Assembly: GCA_001917535.1 (NCBI GenBank)
Contig: MNEF01000098.1
Coordinates: forward strand, 109,241-142,932
Direction of reading: 5' to 3'
Source: Candidatus Rokubacteria bacterium 13_1_40CM_69_27
Lineage (GTDB): Bacteria > Methylomirabilota > Methylomirabilia > Rokubacteriales > CSP1-6
DNA: 33,692 bases
In this document: positions 1 to 8,396 of the stretch, piece by piece
How positions within the stretch are numbered: position 1 is the stretch's first letter
Layout: each line of letters opens with the position of its first letter
The notes under the pieces: model-generated
Databases searched by the model: none
What the model was told of the DNA's origin: nothing
Seen by the model: only the letters and a program-made list of their open reading frames with translations
Made by a program: the position numbers and the translations under genes

Positions 1-203
1 CGGCCCGCGCCAACTTCCTGGGCCTGCACTACACGCTGTGCGACGAGCGCGTGGTCAGGTTGGCGCGCCGGGCCGGGATCGCCGTCGGCGTGTTCACGGT
101 GAACGACGAGGCGGCGATGGGCCGGCTGGTGGACCTCGACGTGGACGTGATCATCACCGACCGCGCGGATCTGGCCGTGCGCAAGGGGGCGACGGCGCCG
201 TGA
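1..203 (+). CDS. glycerophosphodiester phosphodiesterase family protein, C-terminal fragment (5' end outside window)
   Basis: Only the last 66 codons are in the window, read in the frame starting at base 3 and ending at TGA 201-203. The readable tail contains VFTVNDEAAMGRLVDLDVD followed by VIITDRADLAV. This is the last strand and helix of the GDPD TIM barrel, where the W/F-T-V-N-x-E and G-V/D-D-x-I-I-T-D-x-P/A-D motifs sit. The family hydrolyses glycerophosphodiesters to sn-glycerol-3-phosphate and an alcohol. The tail closely parallels the C-terminus of the next gene, so the two look like tandem paralogues. The stop overlaps the GTG start of that gene (GTGA), implying one operon. Catalytic residues are upstream of the window, so activity cannot be judged. 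Confidence 0.85.
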   Translation, partial: ARANFLGLHYTLCDERVVRLARRAGIAVGVFTVNDEAAMGRLVDLDVDVIITDRADLAVRKGATAP

Positions 204-1026
204 GATCCGCGGGCCCCTGGGTGGTGACCCTGGTCGCGCTCGCCGCGGCCGGCCTCGGCGCCTCGTTCGCCGGCGGGCCCCGGCCGCTGGTGGCCGCGCA
301 CCGGGGCGGCGCCCTCCTCTGGCCCGAGAACAGCCTGCTGGCCTTCCGCAACGCGCTGGGGCTCGACGTGGACTATCTCGAGTGCGACGTGCACCTCACC
401 GCCGACGGCGAGGTGATCGTGCTGCACGACCCGACCCTCAACCGCACGACGACGGGCCGGGGCGCCGTACGCGAGGCCAGGCTCGCCGATCTCGCGCGGC
501 TCCAGCTCAAGGCGCGCGACGGCAGCGTCACCGCCGAGCCGATTCCCACGCTGGCCGCGTTGCTCGATCTGCTCAAGCCCGGGCGGGCCGAGCTGCTGCT
601 GGAGATCAAGGTCGGCGCCGACCGCCTGCGGTACCCCGGGATCGAGGAGCAGGTGCTGGCGCTCGTGCGGGCCCGCGGCCTCGAGTCTCGCGTCCTCGTC
701 ATGGCCTTCGAGGGCGAGACCATCCGCCGCGTCCGCGAGCTGCATCCGGCGATCCGGACCGTGCTGCTGATCGCGCAGGCTCCGCTCCAGCGCAAGCGCG
801 TGTGGCCAGCCGGCAGCGTGACCCGAGCCGGCCAGCTCGGGGCCGCCGCCGTCGGCCTCAACCACCGGTTGATCGATGCCGACGTCGTCGCCGCGGCGCG
901 CCCGGCCGGGCTGCGTTTGGCGGCCTGGACGGTGAACAACGAGGCTGACATCCGCCGGATGATCGACCTCGGCGTGGACGTCGTCATCAGCGACCGCCCC
1001 GACCTGGCCCTGCGGCTGGTGGGGAG

Positions 1027-1030
<4 letters not shown>
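200..1030 (+). CDS. glycerophosphodiester phosphodiesterase with N-terminal hydrophobic segment
   Basis: The 276-residue protein starts at GTG 200, which overlaps the stop of the preceding paralogue by 4 nt; longer upstream reading in this frame is low-complexity Arg/Gly and is rejected. Residues 1-25 form a short basic-hydrophobic stretch, probably a signal peptide or membrane anchor. The GDPD catalytic core follows: HRGG with His34/Arg35, Glu43-Asn44, the metal ligands Glu61 and Asp63 in ECDVHLT, and His76-Asp77 in [21 protein letters not shown] supplies the later Glu/Lys strand, and [19 protein letters not shown] closes the barrel. The expected reaction is hydrolysis of glycerophosphodiesters to glycerol-3-phosphate, probably outside the cytoplasm. 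The next gene is glycerol kinase, overlapped by 4 nt, so both products feed glycerol-3-phosphate metabolism. Family assignment is firm; substrate range is unknown. Confidence 0.93.
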
Positions 1031-2529
<1,499 letters not shown>

Positions 2530-2602
2530 CGCGCGGGGGCCGGCGCCCGGGCCCGTGTTCAGGGCTGACGTCGGATTGATGACCACACCGAGGGAGCGGC
2601 TC

Positions 2603-3715
2603 ATGAGAAAGATCGCGCTGACCGTCCTGGTCATGGTCCTGGTGGCCCTCGCTTCAGGCGCCGCGCTCGCCCAGGCCCCGATCGAGAGCGAGCTGGTGCT
2701 GATCACGCCGGTGTCGAAGTTCATCCACGACGCGGCGCTGAAGGCCTTCGCCGACTATGCCAGGGAGAGGTACGGCGTCACCGTGAAGACGAGCGGCCTT
2801 CCCGCGGGTACCCCCGTCGCCTACGGCCGTATCGTCGAGTGGAAGGGCAAGCCGGAGGCCGACATCTTCTGGGGCGGCGAGTCGGCGCTCTTCGAGAAGC
2901 TCGCCGACCAGAGGCTCCTCCAGAAGCTGGAGCTCTCCAGGGAGCTGTGGGACTCGATCCCACCCGCCATCGGCAAGCCCAAGCCCATCCACCTGAAGGA
3001 CAAGGACGGCTACTGGGTCGGGACCGCGCTGGAGCCGTACGGGCTCGTCTACCATCCCCGGAGGATCCAGCGACTGGGCGTGCCGGAGCCGAAGGACTGG
3101 GACGACCTGCTGAACCCCAAGCTCAAGGGCGAGGTCGCCCAGTGCGCGCCGACACGCTCGTCGTCGTCCAACGCGACGTACGAGGTGATCCTGTCCATGT
3201 ACGGCGAGGACAAGGGCTGGGAGTGGCTCAGGAAGCTCGCCGCCAACACGGGGCACTTCACCGCGCGCAGCCGTGACGTGCCCACCGTGGTGGCCAAGGG
3301 CGAGTACGCCGCCGGGTTCGCCGTGCCGTCCTACATGGCCTTCGAGGAGAAGCTGGCCGGCTTCGACCTCAAGTTCGTGGCGCCCCGGAACGCGTTCGTC
3401 ACGCCCGAGCCGATGGCCATTCTGGCCGGCGCGCGCAATCCCAGGGCGGCCCGGGCCTTCATCGAGTTCCTGCTGACCGAGCGGGGGCAGATGGTCTTCA
3501 TGGAGCGCGGGCTCTTCCCGATCACCCCGAAGTATAAGGTGCAAGGCTCCCCGGGCTCCACCGCCGAGCTGGCCGTGCAGTTCACGGGCGGTCTGCGGTC
3601 GTACTTCGATACGGAGGTGTCCAACGTGTACGACGAGGGCATCGCCGCCAAGCGGTCGGAGGCCCTCAAGATCCGCTTCCGCTCGGAGATCGAAGCGGTC
3701 TGGAAGAAGCCCTGA
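2603..3715 (+). CDS. ABC transporter periplasmic substrate-binding protein (FbpA/AfuA-like)
   Basis: The 370-residue protein has a clear signal peptide: MRKIALTVLVMVLVALASGAALA, cut after Ala-Leu-Ala. The start at ATG 2603 is chosen because the signal peptide begins there, 6 nt after a GGGAG; an in-frame ATG at 2579 would add eight residues. The mature part reads as a type II periplasmic binding protein: opening strand LVLITPVSK, then PEADIFWGGESALFEKLADQ, then VVAKGEYAAGFAVPSYMAFE and PEPMAILAGARNPRAARAFIEF, the usual order in the Fe(III)/spermidine/thiamine group. The adjacent dityrosine used by FbpA to hold ferric iron is not there: the corresponding place reads PSYMA with one tyrosine (about residue 244). 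The ATPase and permease follow, so this is the capture subunit of that importer. The ligand is unknown. Confidence 0.9.
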   Translation: MRKIALTVLVMVLVALASGAALAQAPIESELVLITPVSKFIHDAALKAFADYARERYGVTVKTSGLPAGTPVAYGRIVEWKGKPEADIFWGGESALFEKLADQRLLQKLELSRELWDSIPPAIGKPKPIHLKDKDGYWVGTALEPYGLVYHPRRIQRLGVPEPKDWDDLLNPKLKGEVAQCAPTRSSSSNATYEVILSMYGEDKGWEWLRKLAANTGHFTARSRDVPTVVAKGEYAAGFAVPSYMAFEEKLAGFDLKFVAPRNAFVTPEPMAILAGARNPRAARAFIEFLLTERGQMVFMERGLFPITPKYKVQGSPGSTAELAVQFTGGLRSYFDTEVSNVYDEGIAAKRSEALKIRFRSEIEAVWKKP

Positions 3716-3778
3716 GGTGAAGCCCGGCTCGGGGGCCCTGGAGGCCGTGCCGGCCACGTCGCCGGCCAGGGCGCGTCC

Positions 3779-4840
3779 GTGAAGATCGCCCTGCGCGACG
3801 TCGTGAAGCGCTTCGGCGCCGTCATCGCGGTGGATCGGGCGACGCTCGACGTCAGCGACGGCGAGCTCTTCACGCTGCTCGGCCCGTCCGGCTGCGGCAA
3901 GACGACGCTGCTGCGACTCATCGCCGGCTTTTCCCGGGCCGACGCCGGCGAGATCTGGTTCGATGACCAGCGGGTCGAGGCGCTGCCTCCCTGGCGGCGC
4001 CACATCGGGATGGTCTTCCAGAACTACGCGCTCTGGCCCCACATGACCGTGCGCGGAAACGTCACCTACGGCCTCAAGCTGCGGAAACTCGCGGGCGCGG
4101 AGATCGAGCGCCGGCTGCAGGAGGGGCTGCGGAAGGTGAACCTCGTCGGGTTGGAGGACCGCTACCCGGGCCAGCTCTCCGGCGGCCAGCAGCAGCGGGT
4201 GGCCCTGGCGCGGGCGCTCGTGCTCAATCCCGACATCCTGTTGCTGGACGAGCCGCTCTCCAACCTCGACGCCAAGATCCGGATGCAGGTGCGCGGGGAG
4301 ATCCGCAAGCTCCAGAAGGAGCTGGGCATCACCACCATCTATGTGACCCACGACCAGGAGGAGGCGCTGTCCCTGTCGGACCGCGTGGCGGTGATGCGCG
4401 ACGGCGTCATCCGGCAGACGGCGCCGCCCAAGGAGCTCTACGAGCGGCCGGCGACCCGGTTCGTCGCCGATTTCGTGGGCGTCAACAACTTCATCCCGGG
4501 TGTGTGCCAGGGGCTGGCGGACGGTCACGTGGTCGCCGACACGGCGCTGGGCCGGATCCGCGCGCGGGCGGCGGCCATGCTGAAGCCCGGCGACCGGTGC
4601 GTCGTGGTCGTGCGACCGGAGAACATCGCGCTGAGCTCGGGGTCCGAGAACACCTTCGAGGGCCGGGTCGTCCTCGCTTCGTACCTCGGCAACACACTAC
4701 GCTACGACGTGGAGACGAATCGCGGTCCGCTGCTGAAGGTCGACGTCCGGGATCCGTGGCACCACGAGGCGCTGGCGGCCGGCCAGCGGGTGACCGTCTC
4801 CTTTCCGGCCTCGGCCGCGCTGATGCTGGTGGATGACTAA
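3779..4840 (+). CDS. ABC transporter ATP-binding protein (Fbp/Pot/Cys-type, with TOBE domain)
   Basis: The 353-residue ATPase carries Walker A GPSGCGKTT (about residues 35-43), a Q-loop in VFQNYALWPHMTV, signature LSGGQQQRVALARAL (about 134-148), Walker B ILLLDEPLSNLD (about 155-166) and the H-loop TIYVTHDQEEALSLSD. After about residue 235 comes a TOBE domain including LKPGDRCVVVVRPENIAL, typical of the FbpC/PotA/CysA/UgpC branch. It powers uptake through the neighbouring fused permease. The start is GTG 3779, 63 nt after the binding-protein stop, and its end overlaps the permease start by 8 nt. An iron or polyamine label would be a guess. Confidence 0.95.
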   Translation: MKIALRDVVKRFGAVIAVDRATLDVSDGELFTLLGPSGCGKTTLLRLIAGFSRADAGEIWFDDQRVEALPPWRRHIGMVFQNYALWPHMTVRGNVTYGLKLRKLAGAEIERRLQEGLRKVNLVGLEDRYPGQLSGGQQQRVALARALVLNPDILLLDEPLSNLDAKIRMQVRGEIRKLQKELGITTIYVTHDQEEALSLSDRVAVMRDGVIRQTAPPKELYERPATRFVADFVGVNNFIPGVCQGLADGHVVADTALGRIRARAAAMLKPGDRCVVVVRPENIALSSGSENTFEGRVVLASYLGNTLRYDVETNRGPLLKVDVRDPWHHEALAAGQRVTVSFPASAALMLVDD

Positions 4841-6530
4841 CACCGGGGGGGGCCTCGGCGCCCCCCCGCGCACGGCACTGCCCGCGCTCGGCGTTGCCGC
4901 GATCTGGCTGTTCCTGCTGGTCTTCCTCGTCTACCCGCTGGCCCGGATCTTCTACGACGCCGTCACCGATGAGGCGGGGCGCCTCACCGTCGCCCACTTC
5001 GTGGAGTTCGCCCGCGATCGCTTCTACCAGCGCTCGCTGGTCAATTCGCTGCTGCTCGGCCTCGGCACGGTGGCGGCCACCTCGGCTCTGGGGTTCGCCA
5101 TCGCGTTCCTGCTCGTCCGCTACGAGTTCGTCGGGCGCAACCTCTTCAGCTACCTCACGCTGATCCCGATCATCTCGCCGCCGCTCGTCGGGGTGCTGGG
5201 GTTCACCTTCATCATGGGGCGGGCCGGTACCGTGAATGTGCTGCTCATGGACTGGTTCGACCTCGTCCGGCCGATCAACTTCGTCTACGGGGTCCACGGC
5301 GTCCTGCTGGTGGAGACGCTCCACCTCTTCCCGATGATCACGCTCAACGTCGTCGACGCGCTGGCCAAGATCGACCCCGCGCTGGAGGAGGCGGCCGAGA
5401 GCGTCGGCGCGCGCGGCTGGCGCAAGCTCCGGACCATCACGCTGCCGCTGACGACGCCGGGCTACGCGGCCGGTGCGCTGCTCGTCTTCATCTGGACGTT
5501 CTCCGACTTCGCGACGCCGCTGGTGCTGGGCGTCCACGACCTGCTCGCCGCCCAGGCCTACCTCAACATCGTCCAGTTCGTGGACCGCCGCCTGTTCCGC
5601 ATGGGCATCGTCATCTCGGCGCTGATGGTCGTCCTGGCCCTGGGATTCCTGATCGCGGCGCGCCAGTACGTGGCGATCAAGGATTACTCGTCGCTGGCCT
5701 ACTCGCGCGTCGCCCGGCGCCGGCTCTCGGGGCTGCGGCAGGCGCTGGTGGTGGTTTTCCTCTCCCTGGTGATGCTGGCGTCGTTCGTCCCCTACCTCGG
5801 CGTGGCCCTGGCCTCGGTCGGCCGGGGATGGTCGCTGACGCCGTTCCCCGTGCAGTACACGCTCCACTACTTCGAGCGGGTGATCGTGGAGACGCCCAAG
5901 TACATCCTCAACAGCTTCCTCTACTCGGCGCTCGCGGTCGCCATCGGCATCGCGGTCGGGGTGCCGATCGCCTGGCTGCTCGCGCGCACGCGGATCCCTG
6001 GCCGCGACACCCTCGACGGCCTCAACACGCTGATCCTGGCGATCCCGGGCACGGCCATCGGCATCGCTTACGTGCGGGCGTTCCACTTCGACCTGCCGGG
6101 CCTCGACCGTGGGCTCACCAGCTTCTGGATCATCCTGCCGCTGGTGCTGGCCATCCGGCGCCTGCCGTACACGGTGCGGGGCTCCTACGCGTCGCTCCTG
6201 CTCGTCCATCGCTCGCTGGAAGAGGCGGCCGCCAGCGTGGGCGCCACCGGCGTCCGCTCGTTCCGCGACGTCACCCTGCCGCTCGTCTGGCGCGGCGTGC
6301 TGGTCGGCGCGCTCTTCTCATTCATGACCTCGCTCCAGGAGGCCTCGGCCGTGCTCTTCCTCTCGCTGGGGGGCTGGGAGACGATGACCGTGGGGATCTT
6401 CTCCTTCTACATCGCCGGCAGCGCGAACGAGGCGGCGGCGCTGGGCGTGATCCTCATCCTGGTGGCGGCGCTGAGCGTCGTCGTCATCAACCGGGTGGCC
6501 GGCGCCCGCATGGGCGGGATGTTCGGGTAG
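4833..6530 (+). CDS. ABC transporter permease, fused double domain (FbpB-like)
   Basis: The 565-residue inner-membrane protein contains two permease halves in one chain, as in FbpB/AfuB/ThiP. Each half has a cytoplasmic EAA loop: EEAAESVGARGWRKLRTITLP (in two pieces, near residues 188-208) and EEAAASVGATGVRSFRDVTLP (near 465-485). These contact the ATPase. About twelve hydrophobic segments are visible, beginning near residue 15 (VAAIWLFLLVFLVYPLA). The first codons overlap the ATPase stop (ATGACTAA), which couples translation. Codons 4-12 are written on a G8/C7 palindrome (4844-4868), giving an odd Gly/Pro N-terminus that may not be conserved. No second permease gene is needed, so binding protein, ATPase and permease make a complete importer. 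Confidence 0.94.
   Translation: MTNTGGGLGAPPRTALPALGVAAIWLFLLVFLVYPLARIFYDAVTDEAGRLTVAHFVEFARDRFYQRSLVNSLLLGLGTVAATSALGFAIAFLLVRYEFVGRNLFSYLTLIPIISPPLVGVLGFTFIMGRAGTVNVLLMDWFDLVRPINFVYGVHGVLLVETLHLFPMITLNVVDALAKIDPALEEAAESVGARGWRKLRTITLPLTTPGYAAGALLVFIWTFSDFATPLVLGVHDLLAAQAYLNIVQFVDRRLFRMGIVISALMVVLALGFLIAARQYVAIKDYSSLAYSRVARRRLSGLRQALVVVFLSLVMLASFVPYLGVALASVGRGWSLTPFPVQYTLHYFERVIVETPKYILNSFLYSALAVAIGIAVGVPIAWLLARTRIPGRDTLDGLNTLILAIPGTAIGIAYVRAFHFDLPGLDRGLTSFWIILPLVLAIRRLPYTVRGSYASLLLVHRSLEEAAASVGATGVRSFRDVTLPLVWRGVLVGALFSFMTSLQEASAVLFLSLGGWETMTVGIFSFYIAGSANEAAALGVILILVAALSVVVINRVAGARMGGMFG
4844..4868 (+). repeat. G/C palindrome at the 5' end of the permease gene
   Basis: C4844 plus G4845-4851 can pair with C4861-4867 plus G4868. 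This gives an 8-bp all-GC stem with a 9-nt loop reading GGCCTCGGC. It begins 11 nt downstream of the permease ATG and 4 nt after the ATPase stop, so in the mRNA it would sit just inside the permease reading frame. The core GGGGGCCTCG is also found in the hairpin after rho (14950-14959). Whether it is a repeat copy or coincidence of base composition is open. Confidence 0.5.
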
Positions 6531-6549
6531 GACGCGGTTGTGCCTGACC

Positions 6550-6567
6550 GACAGGCCGCCTGTCAGG
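6550..6567 (+). terminator. weak hairpin after the ABC importer genes
   Basis: GACAGG (6550-6555), a CCG loop and CCTGTC (6559-6564) form a 6-bp stem 20 nt after the permease stop. It can be lengthened by two G-C pairs if A6565 bulges. No T run follows, so it is at best a weak or Rho-assisted end. Its position between the importer and the ATP synthase promoter is the main reason to list it. Confidence 0.25.
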
Positions 6568-6600
6568 GAAACGCGAAGCGAATCAGGGCGTTGGCGCGGC

Positions 6601-6629
6601 TTGTCGGTGCCGAGGCGATGTGCTAGTGT
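6601..6629 (+). promoter_or_regulatory. candidate sigma70-type promoter of the atp operon
   Basis: TTGTCG (6601-6606) and TAGTGT (6624-6629) are separated by 17 nt, and the -10 is preceded by TGC, an extended -10. Matches are 4/6 and 3/6 plus the TGn element. A start site 7-9 nt downstream would fall at about 6636-6638, leaving only a few bases before the ATG at 6640. No Shine-Dalgarno sequence is visible there, so a leaderless mRNA is possible. Confidence 0.45.
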
Positions 6630-6641
6630 TCGTGTTCACAT
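6624..6641 (+). promoter_or_regulatory. candidate Rex operator over the atpZ start
   Basis: The 18 bases TAGTGTTCGTGTTCACAT keep the GTG-N8-CAC core and a TTCACA half-site of the general Rex consensus TTGTGAAATATTTCACAA. I count 10 of 18 positions matching, the left half poorly. The site covers the putative -10 and the first codon, where a bound repressor would block transcription, and the Rex gene closes this gene group. Comparative work has placed atp genes in Rex regulons of several bacteria. The match alone is modest. Confidence 0.3.
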
Positions 6642-6873
6642 GGCGCCGGCGCCCGAGCCCGCCTGGAAGTCCGTCGGCGAGCTGGCCTCGATCGGGATGG
6701 CGATGGTGCTGGCGACCGTGATCGGTCTCGGCGCCGGGATTATTGCCGACCGCTGGCTGGGCACGAGCCCGTGGCTGACCCTCACCGGCCTGGGGTTCGG
6801 CATCGCCGCAGGCTTCGTCACCCTCTTTCGATCGGTGAAGGCCGCCGAACGGAAACTCGACAACCGTGAGTGA
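6640..6873 (+). CDS. AtpZ/AtpI-family small membrane protein of the F0F1 operon
   Basis: This 77-residue protein is chosen to start at ATG 6640; an in-frame extension to 6538 is Arg-rich and not membrane-like. It has two hydrophobic helices separated by a short turn: MAMVLATVIGLGAGIIADRW and LTLTGLGFGIAAGFVTLF, with the G-x2-D-x-W-L-G-T-S-P motif between them. That is the pattern of the ATPase_gene1 (AtpZ) family. These proteins lie first in atp operons and are linked to ring assembly and Mg2+/Ca2+ handling; the exact role is not settled. It overlaps the next gene (atpI) by 8 nt. Confidence 0.85.
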   Translation: MAPAPEPAWKSVGELASIGMAMVLATVIGLGAGIIADRWLGTSPWLTLTGLGFGIAAGFVTLFRSVKAAERKLDNRE

Positions 6874-7234
6874 GCTGAGAGCGCGCGTGACGACGGAGAG
6901 CGCCGCGGCGATGGCGGCGCTGGCCTTGCTCGCCTCGTGGCTGGGCGGCGCGTCGGCGGGCCTCGGCGTGACCGCCGCCGGCGCCCTTACGATCGCCAAC
7001 TTCTGGTGGCTGGCTCGCGGCGTCTCGTCGACGGCGGCGGCCAGCGGTCGCCACGCCATGATGGTGTGGACGCTTTCTGCGGGCTCGCGCTTCGTCGCGT
7101 TGCTGGGGGCGTTCGCCCTGCTCTTCGCATCGGGATGGGTCCACCCTGCCGCCGTCGTCGCCGGCCTGACCGTCGTCCCCGGCGCCCTGATCTTTGAAGG
7201 GCTTCACGCCGCCCGGAAGACGGCCGGGAGGTAG
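6866..7234 (+). CDS. atpI: ATP synthase subunit I (AtpI)
   Basis: The 122-residue protein starts at GTG 6866, inside the end of the previous gene. Four hydrophobic segments are visible: [53 protein letters not shown] and [16 protein letters not shown]. Size, topology and position directly before subunit a fit the ATP synthase I family (PF03899-like), which helps assemble the c ring. Sequence conservation in this family is low, so the call rests mostly on context. A GGGAGGT near its end serves as the ribosome-binding site of atpB. Confidence 0.82.
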   Translation: MSELRARVTTESAAAMAALALLASWLGGASAGLGVTAAGALTIANFWWLARGVSSTAAASGRHAMMVWTLSAGSRFVALLGAFALLFASGWVHPAAVVAGLTVVPGALIFEGLHAARKTAGR

Positions 7235-7236
7235 CG

Positions 7237-8019
7237 ATGGAGGCGATCGAGCACCCGCCCATCTTCAGCCTGCCGGGCATTCCCGACCACGTCACTTACA
7301 CGTGGCTGGTGATGATCGTGCTGACGGTGGTGGCGTTCCTGGCCTCGCGGAATCTCGCGCTCGTGCCCCGCGGGCTGCAAAACTTCGTGGAGGTCGTGCT
7401 CGAGCAGTTCCTCGCACTGATCGACGACGTCATGGGACCCGAGGGCCGCCGCTACCTGCCGCTGATCGCCACGCTCGGGCTGTTCATCCTGATCGGCAAC
7501 CTCTTGGGGATCGTGCCCGGCCTGGCGGGGCCGACGACCAACCTCAACACGACGGCGGCCTGCGCGCTGACGGTCTTCATCTCCTACCACGCCATCGGCA
7601 TTCGCAAGCAGGGCGCACTGACCTACCTCAAGCACTTCATGGGGCCGGTCCCGGCGCTCGCACCGCTGATGATCCCGATCGAGCTGATCAGCCACCTGGC
7701 CCGCCCGCTGTCGCTCTCCTTGCGACTCTTCGGCAACATGACGGGCGGGCACATCCTGCTGGCCATCATCTTTTTTCTCATGGGGTTGGACGGCCTGATC
7801 GGGTGGGCGCTGTCGGGCAGCGTGGCCGGCGCGCTGGTGGGGGGCCTGGGCGGCGTCATCATGATCGTCTTCACCGTCGGCTTTCTCTATCCCCTCAAGA
7901 TCCTCGTGTCGTTTCTCCAGGCGTTCATCTTCGTGATGCTGACGATGCTGTACATCTCCGGCGCGATCGAAGAGGCCGAGCACCACGCGGATCACCACGA
8001 GCAGAAGAAAACACGCTGA
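7237..8019 (+). CDS. atpB: F-type ATP synthase subunit a
   Basis: The 260-residue subunit a (F0) forms the two ion half-channels against the c ring in the inner membrane. The indispensable arginine is Arg163 in [16 protein letters not shown], equivalent to Arg210 of the E. coli protein. Also visible are the helix [20 protein letters not shown], the [16 protein letters not shown] stretch, and the C-terminal helix [20 protein letters not shown] with conserved Gln. The last 20 residues are His-rich and charged ([16 protein letters not shown]). The protein starts at ATG 7237, two nt after the AtpI stop. Subunits b, delta, alpha, gamma, beta and epsilon are not in the window, so the catalytic half is encoded elsewhere. 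Confidence 0.97.
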   Translation: MEAIEHPPIFSLPGIPDHVTYTWLVMIVLTVVAFLASRNLALVPRGLQNFVEVVLEQFLALIDDVMGPEGRRYLPLIATLGLFILIGNLLGIVPGLAGPTTNLNTTAACALTVFISYHAIGIRKQGALTYLKHFMGPVPALAPLMIPIELISHLARPLSLSLRLFGNMTGGHILLAIIFFLMGLDGLIGWALSGSVAGALVGGLGGVIMIVFTVGFLYPLKILVSFLQAFIFVMLTMLYISGAIEEAEHHADHHEQKKTR

Positions 8020-8033
8020 GAGGAGGCAAGGTC

Positions 8034-8360
8034 GTGTCACGTTCACTGATTCTGGTGGGTCTGGCAGTCGTCGGGGTTCCGGGTGTGGCGTCCGCCGCGG
8101 AGGCCGCCGGGGGCGGCGGCGGGTGGATCGGTCCTTTCGCCGTGATCGCCGCTGGGTTGGGCATGGCGCTGGCGGCGGGTCTTTGCGGGCTCGGTCAGGG
8201 GCGCGCGGTCGCCTCCGCCGTTGACGCGATGGCGCGCCAGCCGGGGGCGGCGGCGCGCATTCAGACCGCGATGATCATCGGTCTGGCGCTGATCGAGTCG
8301 CTGGCCATCTACGTCCTCGTCGTCGCGATGATTCTCCTGTTCGTGCAACCCATCAAGTAG
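8034..8360 (+). CDS. atpE: F-type ATP synthase subunit c with N-terminal signal-like extension
   Basis: GTG 8034 is set by AGGAGG at 8021-8026. The 108-residue product is longer than the usual 75-90. Residues 1-22 look like a signal peptide ([18 protein letters not shown]) followed by a Gly-rich linker, so the mature subunit would be about 85 residues, as I recall for several deltaproteobacterial c subunits. Helix 1 carries GLGQGRA, the polar loop is ARQPG, and helix 2 is [15 protein letters not shown]. The ion carboxylate is Glu88. Gln55, Ser89 and Tyr93 occupy places used as Na+ ligands in Ilyobacter c rings (Gln32, Ser66, Tyr70), but Thr67 is Leu here and Pro28 is Cys. Ion specificity cannot be decided from this alone. 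Confidence 0.95.
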   Translation: MSRSLILVGLAVVGVPGVASAAEAAGGGGGWIGPFAVIAAGLGMALAAGLCGLGQGRAVASAVDAMARQPGAAARIQTAMIIGLALIESLAIYVLVVAMILLFVQPIK

Positions 8361-8396
8361 GGACGCCCTGAGCGGCGGGCGCGGCGTCAGACGGAG

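Noticed and set aside
2530-2602. GGGCC/GGCCC hairpin after glpK as a terminator or promoter region
   Set aside because: The stem is only 5 bp in very G+C-rich sequence, lacks a T run, and no convincing -35/-10 pair is present before the binding protein.
3716-3778. GCCGGC..GCCGGC palindrome in the 63-nt gap before the ABC ATPase
   Set aside because: GCCGGC is self-complementary and common in this composition; the spacing gives no stronger structure.
2654-4528. Long reverse-strand open frame of 624 codons opposite the ABC importer genes
   Set aside because: It is composed of Arg/Gly/Ala/His/Asp-rich low-complexity sequence with no domain. It is an antisense shadow caused by high G+C third positions; forward genes here have clear families.
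4491-6209. Reverse-strand open frame of 572 codons opposite the permease
   Set aside because: The product is a repetitive Asp/Glu/Arg/His string, the mirror of a hydrophobic membrane protein, and not a real protein.
8361-8396. Rex operator directly in front of rex
   Set aside because: The 36-nt gap has no GTG-N8-CAC-like palindrome; autoregulation, if any, would have to act from the atp promoter.
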